Part shown: positions 36,190 through 44,457 of the stretch, in pieces
How positions within the stretch are numbered: position 1 is the stretch's first letter
Layout: every line of letters begins with the position of its first letter
Assembly: GCA_963709665.1 (NCBI GenBank)
Contig: CAVPWU010000002.1
Coordinates: forward strand, 1,364,001 to 1,428,000
Reading direction: 5' to 3'
Length of the DNA stretch: 64,000 bases
From: DASZIT01 sp963709665
Lineage (GTDB): Bacteria; Actinomycetota; Acidimicrobiia; Acidimicrobiales; RAAP-2
Notes under the pieces: generated by a model
What the model was told of the DNA's origin: nothing
Databases searched by the model: none
The model's input: the letters and a program-made list of their open reading frames with translations, nothing else
Program-made: the position numbers and the translations under genes

Positions 36190-37695
36190 ATCCCCTCTTC
36201 CCTCGCCACCTTCGTGCATGAGCGCCGCCGTTGGATCGCGCTGATCGTCGTCTGCTTCGCGATGTTGATGAACATCCTGGATCAGACCATCGTCAACGTG
36301 GCGCTGCCCACCATCCAGCGCGACCTCCACTTCTCGCAGGCCTCGCTGGCCTGGGTGATCGACGCCTATCTGATCACCTTCGCCGGCACGCTCCTGCTGG
36401 CCGGGCGCCTCGGCGACCTCTTCGGCCGTAAGAAGGTCTTTCTGGTCGGCGTGGCGCTGTTCACCGCCGCCTCCCTGGCCTGTGGTGCCGCCGACAGCCA
36501 GATCCTGCTGATCTCCGCCCGGTTCGTCCAGGGGCTCGGCGCCGCCCTGTCCTCCTCGGTGATCCTGGCCATCGTGGTGGCGGACTTCACGATCCCCCGG
36601 GAGCGGGCCAAGGCGATGAGCGCCTACATCATCGTCGCCGTGGGTGGCGGGTCCCTGGGCCTGCTGATCGGCGGCTACGTGACCCAGGCCCTCAGCTGGC
36701 ACTGGATCTTCTTCATCAACATCCCCATCGGCGTCGCCACCTTCCTGGCCGGCGTGTTCCTCATCGAGGAGAACGTCGGGATCGGGTACCAGGCGGGACT
36801 CGACATCGCCGGCGCCGTCCTGAGTACCGCCGGACTGATGCTGGCCGTCTACGCCATCGTCAGCTCCAGCCAGTACGGCTGGGCCTCGGTCCACACCCTG
36901 GGCTTCGGGGCGGCCGCCGTGGTGGTCCTGGTCTCCTTCCTGGTCCTCGAGAGCCGGCTGGCCACCCCCATGATGCCGATGCCCGTCCTGCGCTCGCCGG
37001 GCCTGCTCACCTCCAGCCTGGTGCGCGGGCTGATGGTGGTCGGCATGTACAGCACCTTCTTCATCGGCGTCCTGTACTTCCAGCACGTGCTCGGGTTCGA
37101 CCCGATCACGACCGGCCTGGCCTTCCTGCCCCAGACCCTGTCGGTGGCACTGATGTCGGCGGGGCTGACCAACCGCATCATGCTCAAGCTGGGAGCGAAG
37201 GTGACCGCGCTCCTCGGTCTGGTGGTGTTGAGCGTCGGACTCTTCCTGTTCATCACCTCGGGCGTGCACACCGCCTACTTCCCGCACCTGTTCCTGGCCG
37301 TGCTGCTGGTCGGCCTGGGCGCGTCGACGGCGTTCACCCCCCTGCTGACCATGGCGGTCGCCCACGTGCCGGCCAAGGACGCCGGGGTCGGGTCGGGCAT
37401 CGTCAACGTCTCCCAGCAGGTGGCGGCGGGCCTGTCGGTGGCCGTCCTGGGCACCGTGTCCAGCAACCGGACCACCACCCTCCTGAAGGAGGGCAGGAAC
37501 ACCCTGAGCGCCCTCGACGGCGGCTACCGGCTGGCCTTCCTCATCGCTCTGTCCAGCGTGGTGATCGGGATCGTGCTGGGAAGCATCATCCTCCGGGGCG
37601 GCAAGCCGTCCGACGACGGTGCGGCGGTGGACGACCAGACCGTCGACCAGACGGATGCGGCGGTGGCGGAGACGATGATCGCCGAGGTGCTCTGA
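36190..37695 (+). CDS. MFS transporter, DHA2 (EmrB/QacA) family drug exporter
   Basis: About 500 residues with 14 predicted membrane helices. DHA2 landmarks are LDQTIVNVALPTIQRDL in helix 1, RLGDLFGRKKVF between helices 2 and 3, and the helix-5 motif C region. It should export hydrophobic drugs or dyes with proton antiport and be derepressed through the adjacent MarR. The start is unusual. The first standard in-frame start is GTG 36214 with no Shine-Dalgarno. An AAGGAG (36178-36183) sits six bases before an in-frame ATC at 36190, suggesting ATC initiation and eight extra residues. I list the ATC start but it is unproven. Confidence 0.85.
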   Translation: MPSSLATFVHERRRWIALIVVCFAMLMNILDQTIVNVALPTIQRDLHFSQASLAWVIDAYLITFAGTLLLAGRLGDLFGRKKVFLVGVALFTAASLACGAADSQILLISARFVQGLGAALSSSVILAIVVADFTIPRERAKAMSAYIIVAVGGGSLGLLIGGYVTQALSWHWIFFINIPIGVATFLAGVFLIEENVGIGYQAGLDIAGAVLSTAGLMLAVYAIVSSSQYGWASVHTLGFGAAAVVVLVSFLVLESRLATPMMPMPVLRSPGLLTSSLVRGLMVVGMYSTFFIGVLYFQHVLGFDPITTGLAFLPQTLSVALMSAGLTNRIMLKLGAKVTALLGLVVLSVGLFLFITSGVHTAYFPHLFLAVLLVGLGASTAFTPLLTMAVAHVPAKDAGVGSGIVNVSQQVAAGLSVAVLGTVSSNRTTTLLKEGRNTLSALDGGYRLAFLIALSSVVIGIVLGSIILRGGKPSDDGAAVDDQTVDQTDAAVAETMIAEVL

Positions 37696-37739
37696 CAGAC
37701 TGGCTCGGAGCCGTACCGAACCGAACCGAGGAGCCGACC

Positions 37740-38282
37740 GTGGACCCCATCCGTCGAGTGGTGACCGGGCACGACGACCGGGGCCGTGCCGTCGTCGTGG
37801 ACCACCAGCCGGTCGAACCGGTGACCCTCGGCGTCCTCCCCGGCTTCGAGACCATCGAGCTGTGGCACACCGAGGGCGTGCCGACCATGCCCGAGGCGCT
37901 GGGGGGGCCGGGGGTCCCCCGGTACTTCCCCGCCCCCGGAGGCACCGTCTTCCGGGTGGTCACGTTCCCGCCCGAATCGGACAGCGAGCTCGCCCCCGGA
38001 TTCGACTTCGCCGCCGGCCTCGAGGAGGCCCAGGCCAAGGTGCCCGACCTGCTGGCCCGCCTGGAGCCCGACGACCCGGGGATGCACGCCACCGACTCGG
38101 TCGACTACGGCATCGTCCTCTCCGGCGAGCTCGAGATGGAGCTCGACGACGGGCGCACCGAGCTGGTCCGTCCCGGCACCGTGGTGATCCAGCGGGGTAC
38201 CCGGCACGCCTGGCGCAACCGCACCGACCAGCCGGCCCGGGTCGCCTTCGTGCTGGTCGGGGCGACCCCGGCCGCTGGGTAG
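37740..38282 (+). CDS. Cupin domain-containing protein
   Basis: A 180-residue protein with a C-terminal cupin_2 beta-barrel: DYGIVLSGELEMELDDGRTELVRPGTVVIQRGTRHAWRN carries the two cupin motifs and their His/Glu metal ligands. The N-terminal ~90 residues (VVTGHDDRGRAVVVDHQ...) are typical of a cupin subgroup annotated in aromatic or oxoacid metabolism. GTG 37740 has GAGGAG upstream. Its TAG stop is part of the TAGGGT -10 element that appears to drive the next gene. The substrate is unknown. Confidence 0.85.
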   Translation: MDPIRRVVTGHDDRGRAVVVDHQPVEPVTLGVLPGFETIELWHTEGVPTMPEALGGPGVPRYFPAPGGTVFRVVTFPPESDSELAPGFDFAAGLEEAQAKVPDLLARLEPDDPGMHATDSVDYGIVLSGELEMELDDGRTELVRPGTVVIQRGTRHAWRNRTDQPARVAFVLVGATPAAG

Positions 38283-38291
38283 GGTGGCTCG

Positions 38292-38768
38292 GTGATCCGC
38301 CCCGCCACCGAGCGCGACGTCGAGGCCATGGTGGGGCTGGTCCGCGACCTGGCCGAGTACGAGCGGGCGGCCGACCGGGTCCGGCTCGACGCCGACCAGC
38401 TGCGGGTGGCCCTGTTCGGGGAGCGGCCGGCCGTCTTCGCCCACGTGGCCGAGGAGCACGGTGGGGTGGTCGGCATGGCCATCTGGTTCCTCAACTTCTC
38501 CACCTGGACCGGCCGCCACGGCATCTGGCTCGAGGACCTCTTCGTGCGCCCGGAGGCCCGCGGGGCCGGGCACGGGCGGGGGCTCCTGCTCACCCTGGCC
38601 CGACTGGCCGTGGCGTCCGGCTACGGCAGGGTGGAGTGGTCGGTGCTCGACTGGAACGAGCCGGCCATCGGGTTCTACCGGTCGTTGGGCGCCGAAGCGC
38701 AGGACGAGTGGACCACCTTCCGCCTGGCCGACGACGCCCTGGTCGGGCTGGCCGGCGACCAGGCCTGA
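38292..38768 (+). CDS. GNAT family N-acetyltransferase
   Basis: A 158-residue acetyltransferase: IRPATERDVEAMVGLVRDL at the N-terminus, and the acetyl-CoA motif LFVRPEARGAGHGRGLL (R/Q-x-x-G-x-G/A). VEWSVLDWNEPAIGFYRSLGA is the diamine acetyltransferase-like C-terminus. By similarity it acetylates a polyamine or small amine. GTG 38292 follows TAGGGT (38280-38285) by six bases, consistent with leaderless expression. The methyltransferase/Mug fusion gene begins 5 nt after its stop, so they form an operon. Confidence 0.87.
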   Translation: MIRPATERDVEAMVGLVRDLAEYERAADRVRLDADQLRVALFGERPAVFAHVAEEHGGVVGMAIWFLNFSTWTGRHGIWLEDLFVRPEARGAGHGRGLLLTLARLAVASGYGRVEWSVLDWNEPAIGFYRSLGAEAQDEWTTFRLADDALVGLAGDQA

Positions 38769-38773
38769 CCGCC

Positions 38774-39850
38774 GTGGACCCGGCCACCGTGGCCATCTAC
38801 GACGACCGCGGTCTCGACTGGGCCGCCTCCCACGCCACCCCCGGCCAGCGGGCACTGGCGAAGGGGTTCGCCGGTCGGGTGGCCCGGGGCCTGCCCCGCC
38901 TCGACGTCGGCTGCGGGGCCGGCCGGTACACCGGGCTGTTGGGCCGGCCCACGGTGGGACTCGACGCCTCGGGGGTGATGCTCGACGCCTGCCGCCACCT
39001 GGTCCCCGACGCCGTCTACGTCCGGGGGGATGTGGAGGCCCTGCCGTTCGCCCGGGGCTCGCTGGGGGGCGCCTGGTCGTGGATGACCCACCTCCACGTC
39101 CCCCGTGAACGCCTGCCCCTGGCCCTGTGGGATCTCCACCGTGTGCTGGCGGTGGGCTCCCCCTTCGAGCTCCAGGTCCTGGCCGGGACCTACCAGGGGG
39201 ACGCCCTCGAGGGGGACACCGTGGGCGGCCGGTTCTTCGCCGGCTGGGAGCCGGAGGGACTCCACGACGTCCTGGCCGGCGCCGGCTTCGAGGTGGTGGG
39301 GGGATCGGTGGTGGTCGACGACGACGAGCTCCGCCTCCGGGCGGTCCGGGCCCGGACGTTGGCGGACACCGTCGGGCCCGGGATGCGCCTGCTGGTCTGT
39401 GGGCTCAACCCCAGCCTCAACGCCGCCGACGCCGGCGTGGGGTTCTTCCGCCCCGGCAACCGGTTCTGGCCGGCCGCCCTGGCCGCCGGGGTGGTGACCC
39501 GGGACCGCGACCCGCTCCACGCCCTGCGGGTCGACGGCGTGGGCATGACCGACCAGGTGAAACGGGCCACCCGGGCCGCCGACGAGCTGACCGCCGACGA
39601 GTACCGCGCCGGCCTCGAGCGCCTCGAGCGCCTGGTCGGGTGGCTGCGGCCCGGGGCGGTCTGCTTCGTGGGCCTGGCCGGGTGGCGGGCGGCCACCGGT
39701 CGGGGCGCGGTGGCCGGCCCCCAACCCGCCACCCTGGGTGGACGCCCGGTCTACGTGCTGCCGTCCACCAGCGGGCTCAACGCCCGGACCTCGCTGGCCG
39801 ACCTGGTGACGCACCTGCGGTCCGCCCTGGAGCTGGCCGACGCCACCTGA
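38774..39850 (+). CDS. Fusion: SAM-dependent methyltransferase + Mug-type mismatch-specific uracil-DNA glycosylase
   Basis: A 358-residue two-domain protein. Residues ~1-195 are a class I methyltransferase (LDVGCGAGRYTGLLG, the SAM-binding loop, ~43-57; LDASGVMLDACR). Residues ~200-358 match Mug G/U mismatch glycosylases: MRLLVCGLNPSLNAADAG (the GINPG-type catalytic loop with Asn), FRPGNRFWPAAL, and LPSTSGLNARTS (the helix-intercalation loop). Mug enzymes excise uracil or ethenocytosine from mismatches. Joining it to a methyltransferase is unexpected. GTG 38774 begins 5 nt after the GNAT stop. The frame is continuous, so this is a real fusion in this sequence. Confidence 0.85.
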   Translation: MDPATVAIYDDRGLDWAASHATPGQRALAKGFAGRVARGLPRLDVGCGAGRYTGLLGRPTVGLDASGVMLDACRHLVPDAVYVRGDVEALPFARGSLGGAWSWMTHLHVPRERLPLALWDLHRVLAVGSPFELQVLAGTYQGDALEGDTVGGRFFAGWEPEGLHDVLAGAGFEVVGGSVVVDDDELRLRAVRARTLADTVGPGMRLLVCGLNPSLNAADAGVGFFRPGNRFWPAALAAGVVTRDRDPLHALRVDGVGMTDQVKRATRAADELTADEYRAGLERLERLVGWLRPGAVCFVGLAGWRAATGRGAVAGPQPATLGGRPVYVLPSTSGLNARTSLADLVTHLRSALELADAT

Positions 39851-39871
39851 CCGGGTGCCCGCCGCCCCCCA

Positions 39872-40657
39872 TCACGGGTCCCGGGCCAGGATCGACCCGA
39901 GGATCCCCTCCACCTGCGAGCTGGGCAGCAGACTTCCCCCGTCCACCGGGAGGTTCACCCCGGTGATGTAACTGGCCAGGTCCGAGCAGAGGAAGGCCAC
40001 CACCCCGGCCACCTCGTCAGCGGTGCCGGGTCGACCCAGGGGCGTGCGCTCCCCCAGCCCCGCCCGACGCTCCGGGTTGCGGAGGACGTACGCCGTCAGG
40101 GCGGTCTCGATGAAGCCCGGGGAGACGCAGTTCACCCGGATACCGGGCCCGTACTCGAGGGCGGCCGACATGGTCATGGCGATGACCGCCGCCTTGGCCG
40201 CCGAGTACGGGGCCTCGCCCCGGGTGGGACGCATGCCGCTGACCGAGGCGACGTTGACGATCGACCCGCTCCCGTTGGCGAGGAGGAGGGGGATGGCGGC
40301 CCGGATCCCGTGGAAGGTGCCGCGCATGCTGGCGTCCACCACGCGGTCGTACTCCTCGTCGGCGTACCGGTGGAGGGCGTGGACCGCCCCCACCCCGGCG
40401 TTGTTGACCAGGACGGAGAGCCCACCCAGCTCGGCGGCGGCCCGGGCCACCGCCGAGTCCATCGAACCGCTGTCGCCGACGTCGGCCACCACCACCGGGG
40501 CGCCGCCCAGCTCGGCGGCCACCTTGTCGGCCGCCTCGCCGTCGACGTCGAGCACCGCCACCGAGGCCCCCTCCGCCCGGAGGCGCAGGCAGACGGCCCG
40601 GCCGATGCCGGATCCGGCCCCGGTGACCAGGGCCCGCTGCCCGTCGACGAGGCCCAT
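39872..40657 (-). CDS. SDR family oxidoreductase
   Basis: A FabG-like short-chain dehydrogenase of 261 residues: TGAGSGIGRAV (~12-22), VNNAGVGAV (~90), YSAAK (~155), and the C-terminal NLPVDGGS. ATG 40657 overlaps the stop of the upstream monooxygenase-like gene by one base (TGATG), so translation is coupled. The pair probably acts on one catabolic intermediate (inference). The much longer open frame upstream of this ATG is non-coding shadow. Confidence 0.87.
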   Translation of the reverse strand: MGLVDGQRALVTGAGSGIGRAVCLRLRAEGASVAVLDVDGEAADKVAAELGGAPVVVADVGDSGSMDSAVARAAAELGGLSVLVNNAGVGAVHALHRYADEEYDRVVDASMRGTFHGIRAAIPLLLANGSGSIVNVASVSGMRPTRGEAPYSAAKAAVIAMTMSAALEYGPGIRVNCVSPGFIETALTAYVLRNPERRAGLGERTPLGRPGTADEVAGVVAFLCSDLASYITGVNLPVDGGSLLPSSQVEGILGSILARDP

Positions 40658-40956
40658 CAGGCCAGTCCCTCCACCGGCACCAGGTGGGTGCCGTCCGGCG
40701 GGGAGGCGAAGAACGGACCGACGAGGGCCCGCCAGGCCGGAAAGGCGGCGGAGCCCCGGAAGCCGGTCAGGTGGTCGTCGAGGTGATCCCACTCCACCAG
40801 CAGCACGTACTCGTCCTCCCGCTCGACGCCCCGGTGGAGGGCGAAGGAGCGGAACCCCGGGGAGTCGGCGATGTGCCGCCTCCCCTCGGCGACCGCCGCC
40901 TCGAACTCCCGATGGGTGCCGGGGCGGACAGTGATCACGGCGTGCTCGAGGACCAT
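40657..40956 (-). CDS. Antibiotic biosynthesis monooxygenase (ABM) domain protein
   Basis: A 99-residue dimeric alpha/beta-barrel protein: EHAVITVRPGTHREFEAAV, SPGFRSFALHRGVEREDEYVLLVEW and the HLTGFRGSAAFPAW region are standard for the ABM fold. Some members are cofactor-free monooxygenases; many have unknown activity. A minus-strand TATCGT (40970-40965) lies eight bases before ATG 40956, suggesting a near-leaderless transcript. It is the first gene of a two-gene operon with an SDR. Confidence 0.85.
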   Translation of the reverse strand: MVLEHAVITVRPGTHREFEAAVAEGRRHIADSPGFRSFALHRGVEREDEYVLLVEWDHLDDHLTGFRGSAAFPAWRALVGPFFASPPDGTHLVPVEGLA

Positions 40957-41050
40957 GGGCGTCGACGATAGCCCCGGACCCGCCGGCCGGACCGGGCCGG
41001 TCGGGCAGTACGATCACCGGAGCCGGAGCCCCGCCGAGAGGAGACCCCGC

Positions 41051-41707
41051 ATGTCCGACGCCCTCGCCTTCGACGCCGGCGGCACGCTGCCCCGCGACCG
41101 GGTCCACACCCTGTTCGGGCAGACCATGGGCCTGGTGGCGGTGACCGCCGGCCTGTTCGCGGTGGGGGCCTACGCCGGGCGCAACCTCTCCTACAAGCTG
41201 GGGATCCTCTGGTTCCTGGTGGCCATCGCCTGCCTGTTCGGCATGCGGGCCACCACCCGGCGGTCGGGCACCGCGTCGATCACCCTGCTGTTCGCCTTCG
41301 GCATCCTGATGGGCCTGGCCGTGTCGCCGACCCTCGTCTACTACGCCCAGGCCGATCCCACCGCCCTCTGGCAGGCGGGCGGGGCCACCGCCCTGTTCAT
41401 CGCCGGGTTCGGGTCGGCGGGGTACGCCACCCGGCGCGACCTCTCGGCTCTGGCCCGGGTCTGCTTCTGGGCGCTGCTGGCGCTCATCCTCTTCGGAATC
41501 GTGCTGATCTTCGTGCACATCCCGCAGGCCCAGCTGCTGTGGTCCGTCCTCGGCCTGGTCATCTTCGCCGGGCTCACCATGTTCGACTTCCAGCGCCTCC
41601 GGCGCTCCAAGGACCTGGCCTCCGCCCCGCTCATGGCGGCGTCCATCTTCCTGGACGCCCTGAACGTGTTCCTCTTCTTTCTGCAGATCTTCGGTCGCAA
41701 CGCCTGA
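41051..41707 (+). CDS. Bax inhibitor-1/YccA family membrane protein
   Basis: A 218-residue integral membrane protein with seven predicted helices, e.g. LFGQTMGLVAVTAGLFAVGAY, ITLLFAFGILMGLAVSPTL and LLWSVLGLVIFAGLTMFDFQ. The terminal FDFQRLRRSKD and ASIFLDALNVFLFFLQIFG are characteristic of the family. Bacterial BI-1 proteins are proposed pH-sensitive Ca2+ leak channels or protease modulators. ATG 41051 has GAGAGGAG upstream. It converges on a small acidic-protein gene 6 nt past its stop. Confidence 0.88.
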   Translation: MSDALAFDAGGTLPRDRVHTLFGQTMGLVAVTAGLFAVGAYAGRNLSYKLGILWFLVAIACLFGMRATTRRSGTASITLLFAFGILMGLAVSPTLVYYAQADPTALWQAGGATALFIAGFGSAGYATRRDLSALARVCFWALLALILFGIVLIFVHIPQAQLLWSVLGLVIFAGLTMFDFQRLRRSKDLASAPLMAASIFLDALNVFLFFLQIFGRNA

Positions 41708-41713
41708 GTCGTC

Positions 41714-41866
41714 TCAGGCCGGGGCGGGCGCCCCGTCCACCTCGTCGGGCTCGTCCGGGCCCGCCCACGACGACTGGGGGTCGCTGGAGGGGAAGGACTC
41801 CTCCTCCGCCTCGTCGACAGCGGCATCCACCTCGGGGTCCGGCGGGACTGGCTGGGTCTCGTCCAC
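41714..41866 (-). CDS. Small acidic protein with ESFPxSDP motif
   Basis: A 50-residue, very acidic, probably unstructured protein read directly from the DNA. Its central EEESFPSSDPQSSW recalls the ESFPASDPPxW motif found in many tiny bacterial hypothetical proteins. GTG 41866 is preceded by GGGAGG at proper spacing, and codon third positions follow the genomic bias. The function is unknown. It converges on the Bax-inhibitor gene with 6 nt between stops. Confidence 0.65.
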   Translation of the reverse strand: MDETQPVPPDPEVDAAVDEAEEESFPSSDPQSSWAGPDEPDEVDGAPAPA

Positions 41867-42013
41867 GTGACCTCCCTTCCACGCGCATCGTACCGGTCGG
41901 GCCGGGCGCCGGCGTCGACACCCGGCCGCCCTCGGCCCGGAATAGCAGTGATCTCATCGTCGTTGAAACCAGTGCGGGGTCGTCCCGCCGAGGTCGAGTG
42001 AAGGGTCGGTGTC

Positions 42014-42730
42014 GTGGTGCAGGTGGAGATCTGGTCCGACGTGGTCTGCCCGTGGTGCTACATCGGCAAGCGGAAGTTCGAGACCGCCCTGGCCTCCTTC
42101 GCCCACCGTGACGAGGTGACCGTCGAGTGGCGGAGCTACGAGCTCGACCCCGGCGCCCCGGTCCGGCGTGACCTGCCGATGGTCGAGCTCCTCCAGAAGA
42201 AGTACTCGATGACCGAGGAGCAGGCCCGTGCCGCCAACGACCGGGTCACCGCCGCCGCCGCCGGGGTCGGGCTCGAGTACCACCTCGACCAGGCCGCCTC
42301 CGGCAACACCTTCGACGCCCACCGCCTCATCCACCTGGCCGCCGCCCACGGCAGGGGGGACGCCATGAAGGAACGGCTGATGGCCGCCTACTTCACCGAG
42401 GGGGCCGCCATCGGGGAGACCGCCACCCTCGAGCGGCTGGCCGCCGACGTCGGCCTCGATGCCGGCGCCGTGCACTCGACGCTGGCTGGCGACGCCTACG
42501 CCGACGCCGTCCGCCACGACGAGCGCCAGGCCGTCGACCTCGGCGTCAACGGGGTGCCGTTCTTCGTGGTCGACCGCACCTACGGGATCTCCGGCGCCCA
42601 GGAGCCCGAGGTGATCCTCGGCGCCCTCGAGCGGGCCTGGTCCGACGCCCACCCCGAGCCGGCCCTCATCGACCTCGCCCCCGGCACCGACCCCGGCGCC
42701 TCCTGCGACGACGGGGCCTGCGCCGTCTGA
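42014..42730 (+). CDS. DsbA family oxidoreductase, FrnE-like
   Basis: A 238-residue cytoplasmic thioredoxin-fold protein: SDVVCPWCYIGKRKFE has the CPWC redox site (~11-14), followed by the helical insert and the cis-Pro strand NGVPFFVVDRTYGISGAQ. The C-terminus carries a second pair, CDDGAC (Cys-x4-Cys). A second CX4C motif is reported for Deinococcus FrnE, a cytoplasmic disulfide isomerase in oxidative stress, which supports that subfamily. GTG 42014 is taken as start. It converges with the PTE-like gene. Confidence 0.88.
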   Translation: MVQVEIWSDVVCPWCYIGKRKFETALASFAHRDEVTVEWRSYELDPGAPVRRDLPMVELLQKKYSMTEEQARAANDRVTAAAAGVGLEYHLDQAASGNTFDAHRLIHLAAAHGRGDAMKERLMAAYFTEGAAIGETATLERLAADVGLDAGAVHSTLAGDAYADAVRHDERQAVDLGVNGVPFFVVDRTYGISGAQEPEVILGALERAWSDAHPEPALIDLAPGTDPGASCDDGACAV

Positions 42731-42739
42731 GCACCGGCC

Positions 42740-43711
42740 TCAGCCGGGGGCGCCCTCGAAGTACCGCCGGGGGGTGCCCACCAGCATGGTGGCGATCTGG
42801 TCCTCGGTCACCCCGTGGTCCCGGAGGTAGGGCAGCACGTCCCGTCCGATGTGGAGGTAGTTCCACTGGGGCATGAACTCGAGGGTGCCGGGCTCGAGCC
42901 AGTCGAGGTAGCAGGCGGCGTCATGGGAGAGGACCATCCGTTCGGCGAAGCCCCGGCGGCACAGCTCCACCACCACGTCGCACCGCTCCTCGAAGGTGAT
43001 CCCCAGATGGATGCCGAACCGGTCCATCCCCAGCACGAATCCGGCCTCGGCCAGCCCGGACAGATGGTCGGCGTCGGTGGTGTCCCCGCTGTGACCGAGG
43101 ACGATCCGGCCCGGGTCGACCCCCTCCTCGGCGACCAGGACCCGCTGGACGTCCTCCCCCCGCCGGGTGCCGGGGTGGGTGTGGACGGTGATGGGGGCGC
43201 CGGTGGCGTGGTGGGCGGCGGCCACCGCCCGGAACACCCGCTCGACGTCGGGTGTCAGCCCCGGTTCGTCGATGGCGCACTTCAGAAACCCGGCCCGCAC
43301 CCCGGTCCCGGCGATCCCCTCGGTGAGGTCCCGGATGAACAGCTCGACCATCGGATCCGGGGCGCCGACCACCGGGCCCCGGAAGTGGAAGAAGAAGGGC
43401 ACCGTGTCGTAGAAGTAGCAGCCGGTGGCCACGATGATGTGGAGGTCCGGCACCTGGGCGGCGATGGTGGCGATCCGGGGGACGTACCGCCCTAGGCCCA
43501 CCACGGTGGGATCGACGATGGTCCGGACCCCGGTGGCGGCCAGCTCACCCAGCCGGGCCACGGCGTCGGCCACCCGCGCCTCCTCGCTCCCCCACTCCTC
43601 CGGGTAGTTCTGCTGCGCGTCGGGGGTGAGCACGAAGATGTGCTCGTGCATGTAGGTGGTCCCGAGCTCGGCGGTGTCCACCGGTCCGAGCACGGTGGGC
43701 ACGGCGCTCAC
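42740..43711 (-). CDS. Phosphotriesterase (PTE) family metal-dependent hydrolase
   Basis: A 323-residue TIM-barrel amidohydrolase. Metal ligands are visible in order: HxH in TYMHEHIF (~21-23), a candidate bridging Lys in AGFLKCAID, His in VHTHPGT, His in LGHSGD, and Asp in LSHDAACY. Family members hydrolyse phosphotriesters, lactones or N-acyl compounds; here a lactone or ester of a catabolic intermediate is plausible (inference). GTG 43711 overlaps the upstream SDR stop (GTGA). The longer frame upstream lies within the SDR gene and is rejected. It is the last gene of the thiolase-ACAD-SDR-PTE operon. Confidence 0.85.
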   Translation of the reverse strand: MSAVPTVLGPVDTAELGTTYMHEHIFVLTPDAQQNYPEEWGSEEARVADAVARLGELAATGVRTIVDPTVVGLGRYVPRIATIAAQVPDLHIIVATGCYFYDTVPFFFHFRGPVVGAPDPMVELFIRDLTEGIAGTGVRAGFLKCAIDEPGLTPDVERVFRAVAAAHHATGAPITVHTHPGTRRGEDVQRVLVAEEGVDPGRIVLGHSGDTTDADHLSGLAEAGFVLGMDRFGIHLGITFEERCDVVVELCRRGFAERMVLSHDAACYLDWLEPGTLEFMPQWNYLHIGRDVLPYLRDHGVTEDQIATMLVGTPRRYFEGAPG

Positions 43712-44454
43712 CGGGGGCCGGGCACGTTGCGGAACCGGAACGGCTCGCTGGGCCGCCCGGGCACCACGTACCAGCACTCCCCGGTGCCCTCACCGTCGAG
43801 GATGGCCACGAAGGCGTCCACCACCGTCTCCACCTCCAGGATCGGGAACCGCATGTCGTCGAGGACCGACCGGATGGGCGTGATGATGTCGGTGTGGGCG
43901 AAGGACGGGCAGAGGGCGTTGAAGGTGACCCCCCGGTCGACGTAGGCCAGCGCCAGCGACCGCATCAGAGCGGCCACCGCGTGCTTGTTGGCCGAGTAGA
44001 CGGGGTCGAGGGCCACCGGGAGCAGCCCGGCCATGCTGGAGGTGGCGATCACCGCCCCACCCCCGTCGGCCTCCAGGGCCGGGAGGGCGGCGTGGGTCCC
44101 GAACACCACCCCGTCGAAGTTGATGGCCATGGCCCGCCGGTAGCCGGCCAGGTCGAAGTCCTCGCCCACCCCGCCGACGCTGGTCACCCCGGCGTTGAGG
44201 TGGACGAGGTCGAGGCGGCCGTACTGCTCGAGGGCCACCGCCACCATGGCCTCGTTCTCCTCGGGGTCCCGGACGTCGCAGTGGATGTAGGTGCCTCCCA
44301 GCTCGGTGGCCAGGGCCACCCCGGCGTCGTCGTCGACGTCGGCGGCCACCAGGGTGGCGCCCAGGGAGGCCAGCCGCCGGGACACGGCCGCCCCGATGCC
44401 GTTCGAGGCTCCGGTGACCAGGGCCACCTTCCCGTCCAACTCGGTGCTCCTCAC
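43708..44454 (-). CDS. SDR family oxidoreductase
   Basis: A 248-residue short-chain dehydrogenase: KVALVTGASNGIGAAVSRRL, HLNAGVTSV in place of NNAG, and YSANK as catalytic motif. The C-terminus (CWYVVPGRPSEPFRFRNVPG) resembles the SDRs found in steroid or lipid catabolic operons rather than FabG. It starts at GTG 44454, 3 nt after the acyl-CoA dehydrogenase stop, and overlaps the PTE gene by 4 nt. The step is likely oxidation of a hydroxyacyl intermediate. Confidence 0.85.
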   Translation of the reverse strand: MRSTELDGKVALVTGASNGIGAAVSRRLASLGATLVAADVDDDAGVALATELGGTYIHCDVRDPEENEAMVAVALEQYGRLDLVHLNAGVTSVGGVGEDFDLAGYRRAMAINFDGVVFGTHAALPALEADGGGAVIATSSMAGLLPVALDPVYSANKHAVAALMRSLALAYVDRGVTFNALCPSFAHTDIITPIRSVLDDMRFPILEVETVVDAFVAILDGEGTGECWYVVPGRPSEPFRFRNVPGPR

Positions 44455-44457
44455 GGC

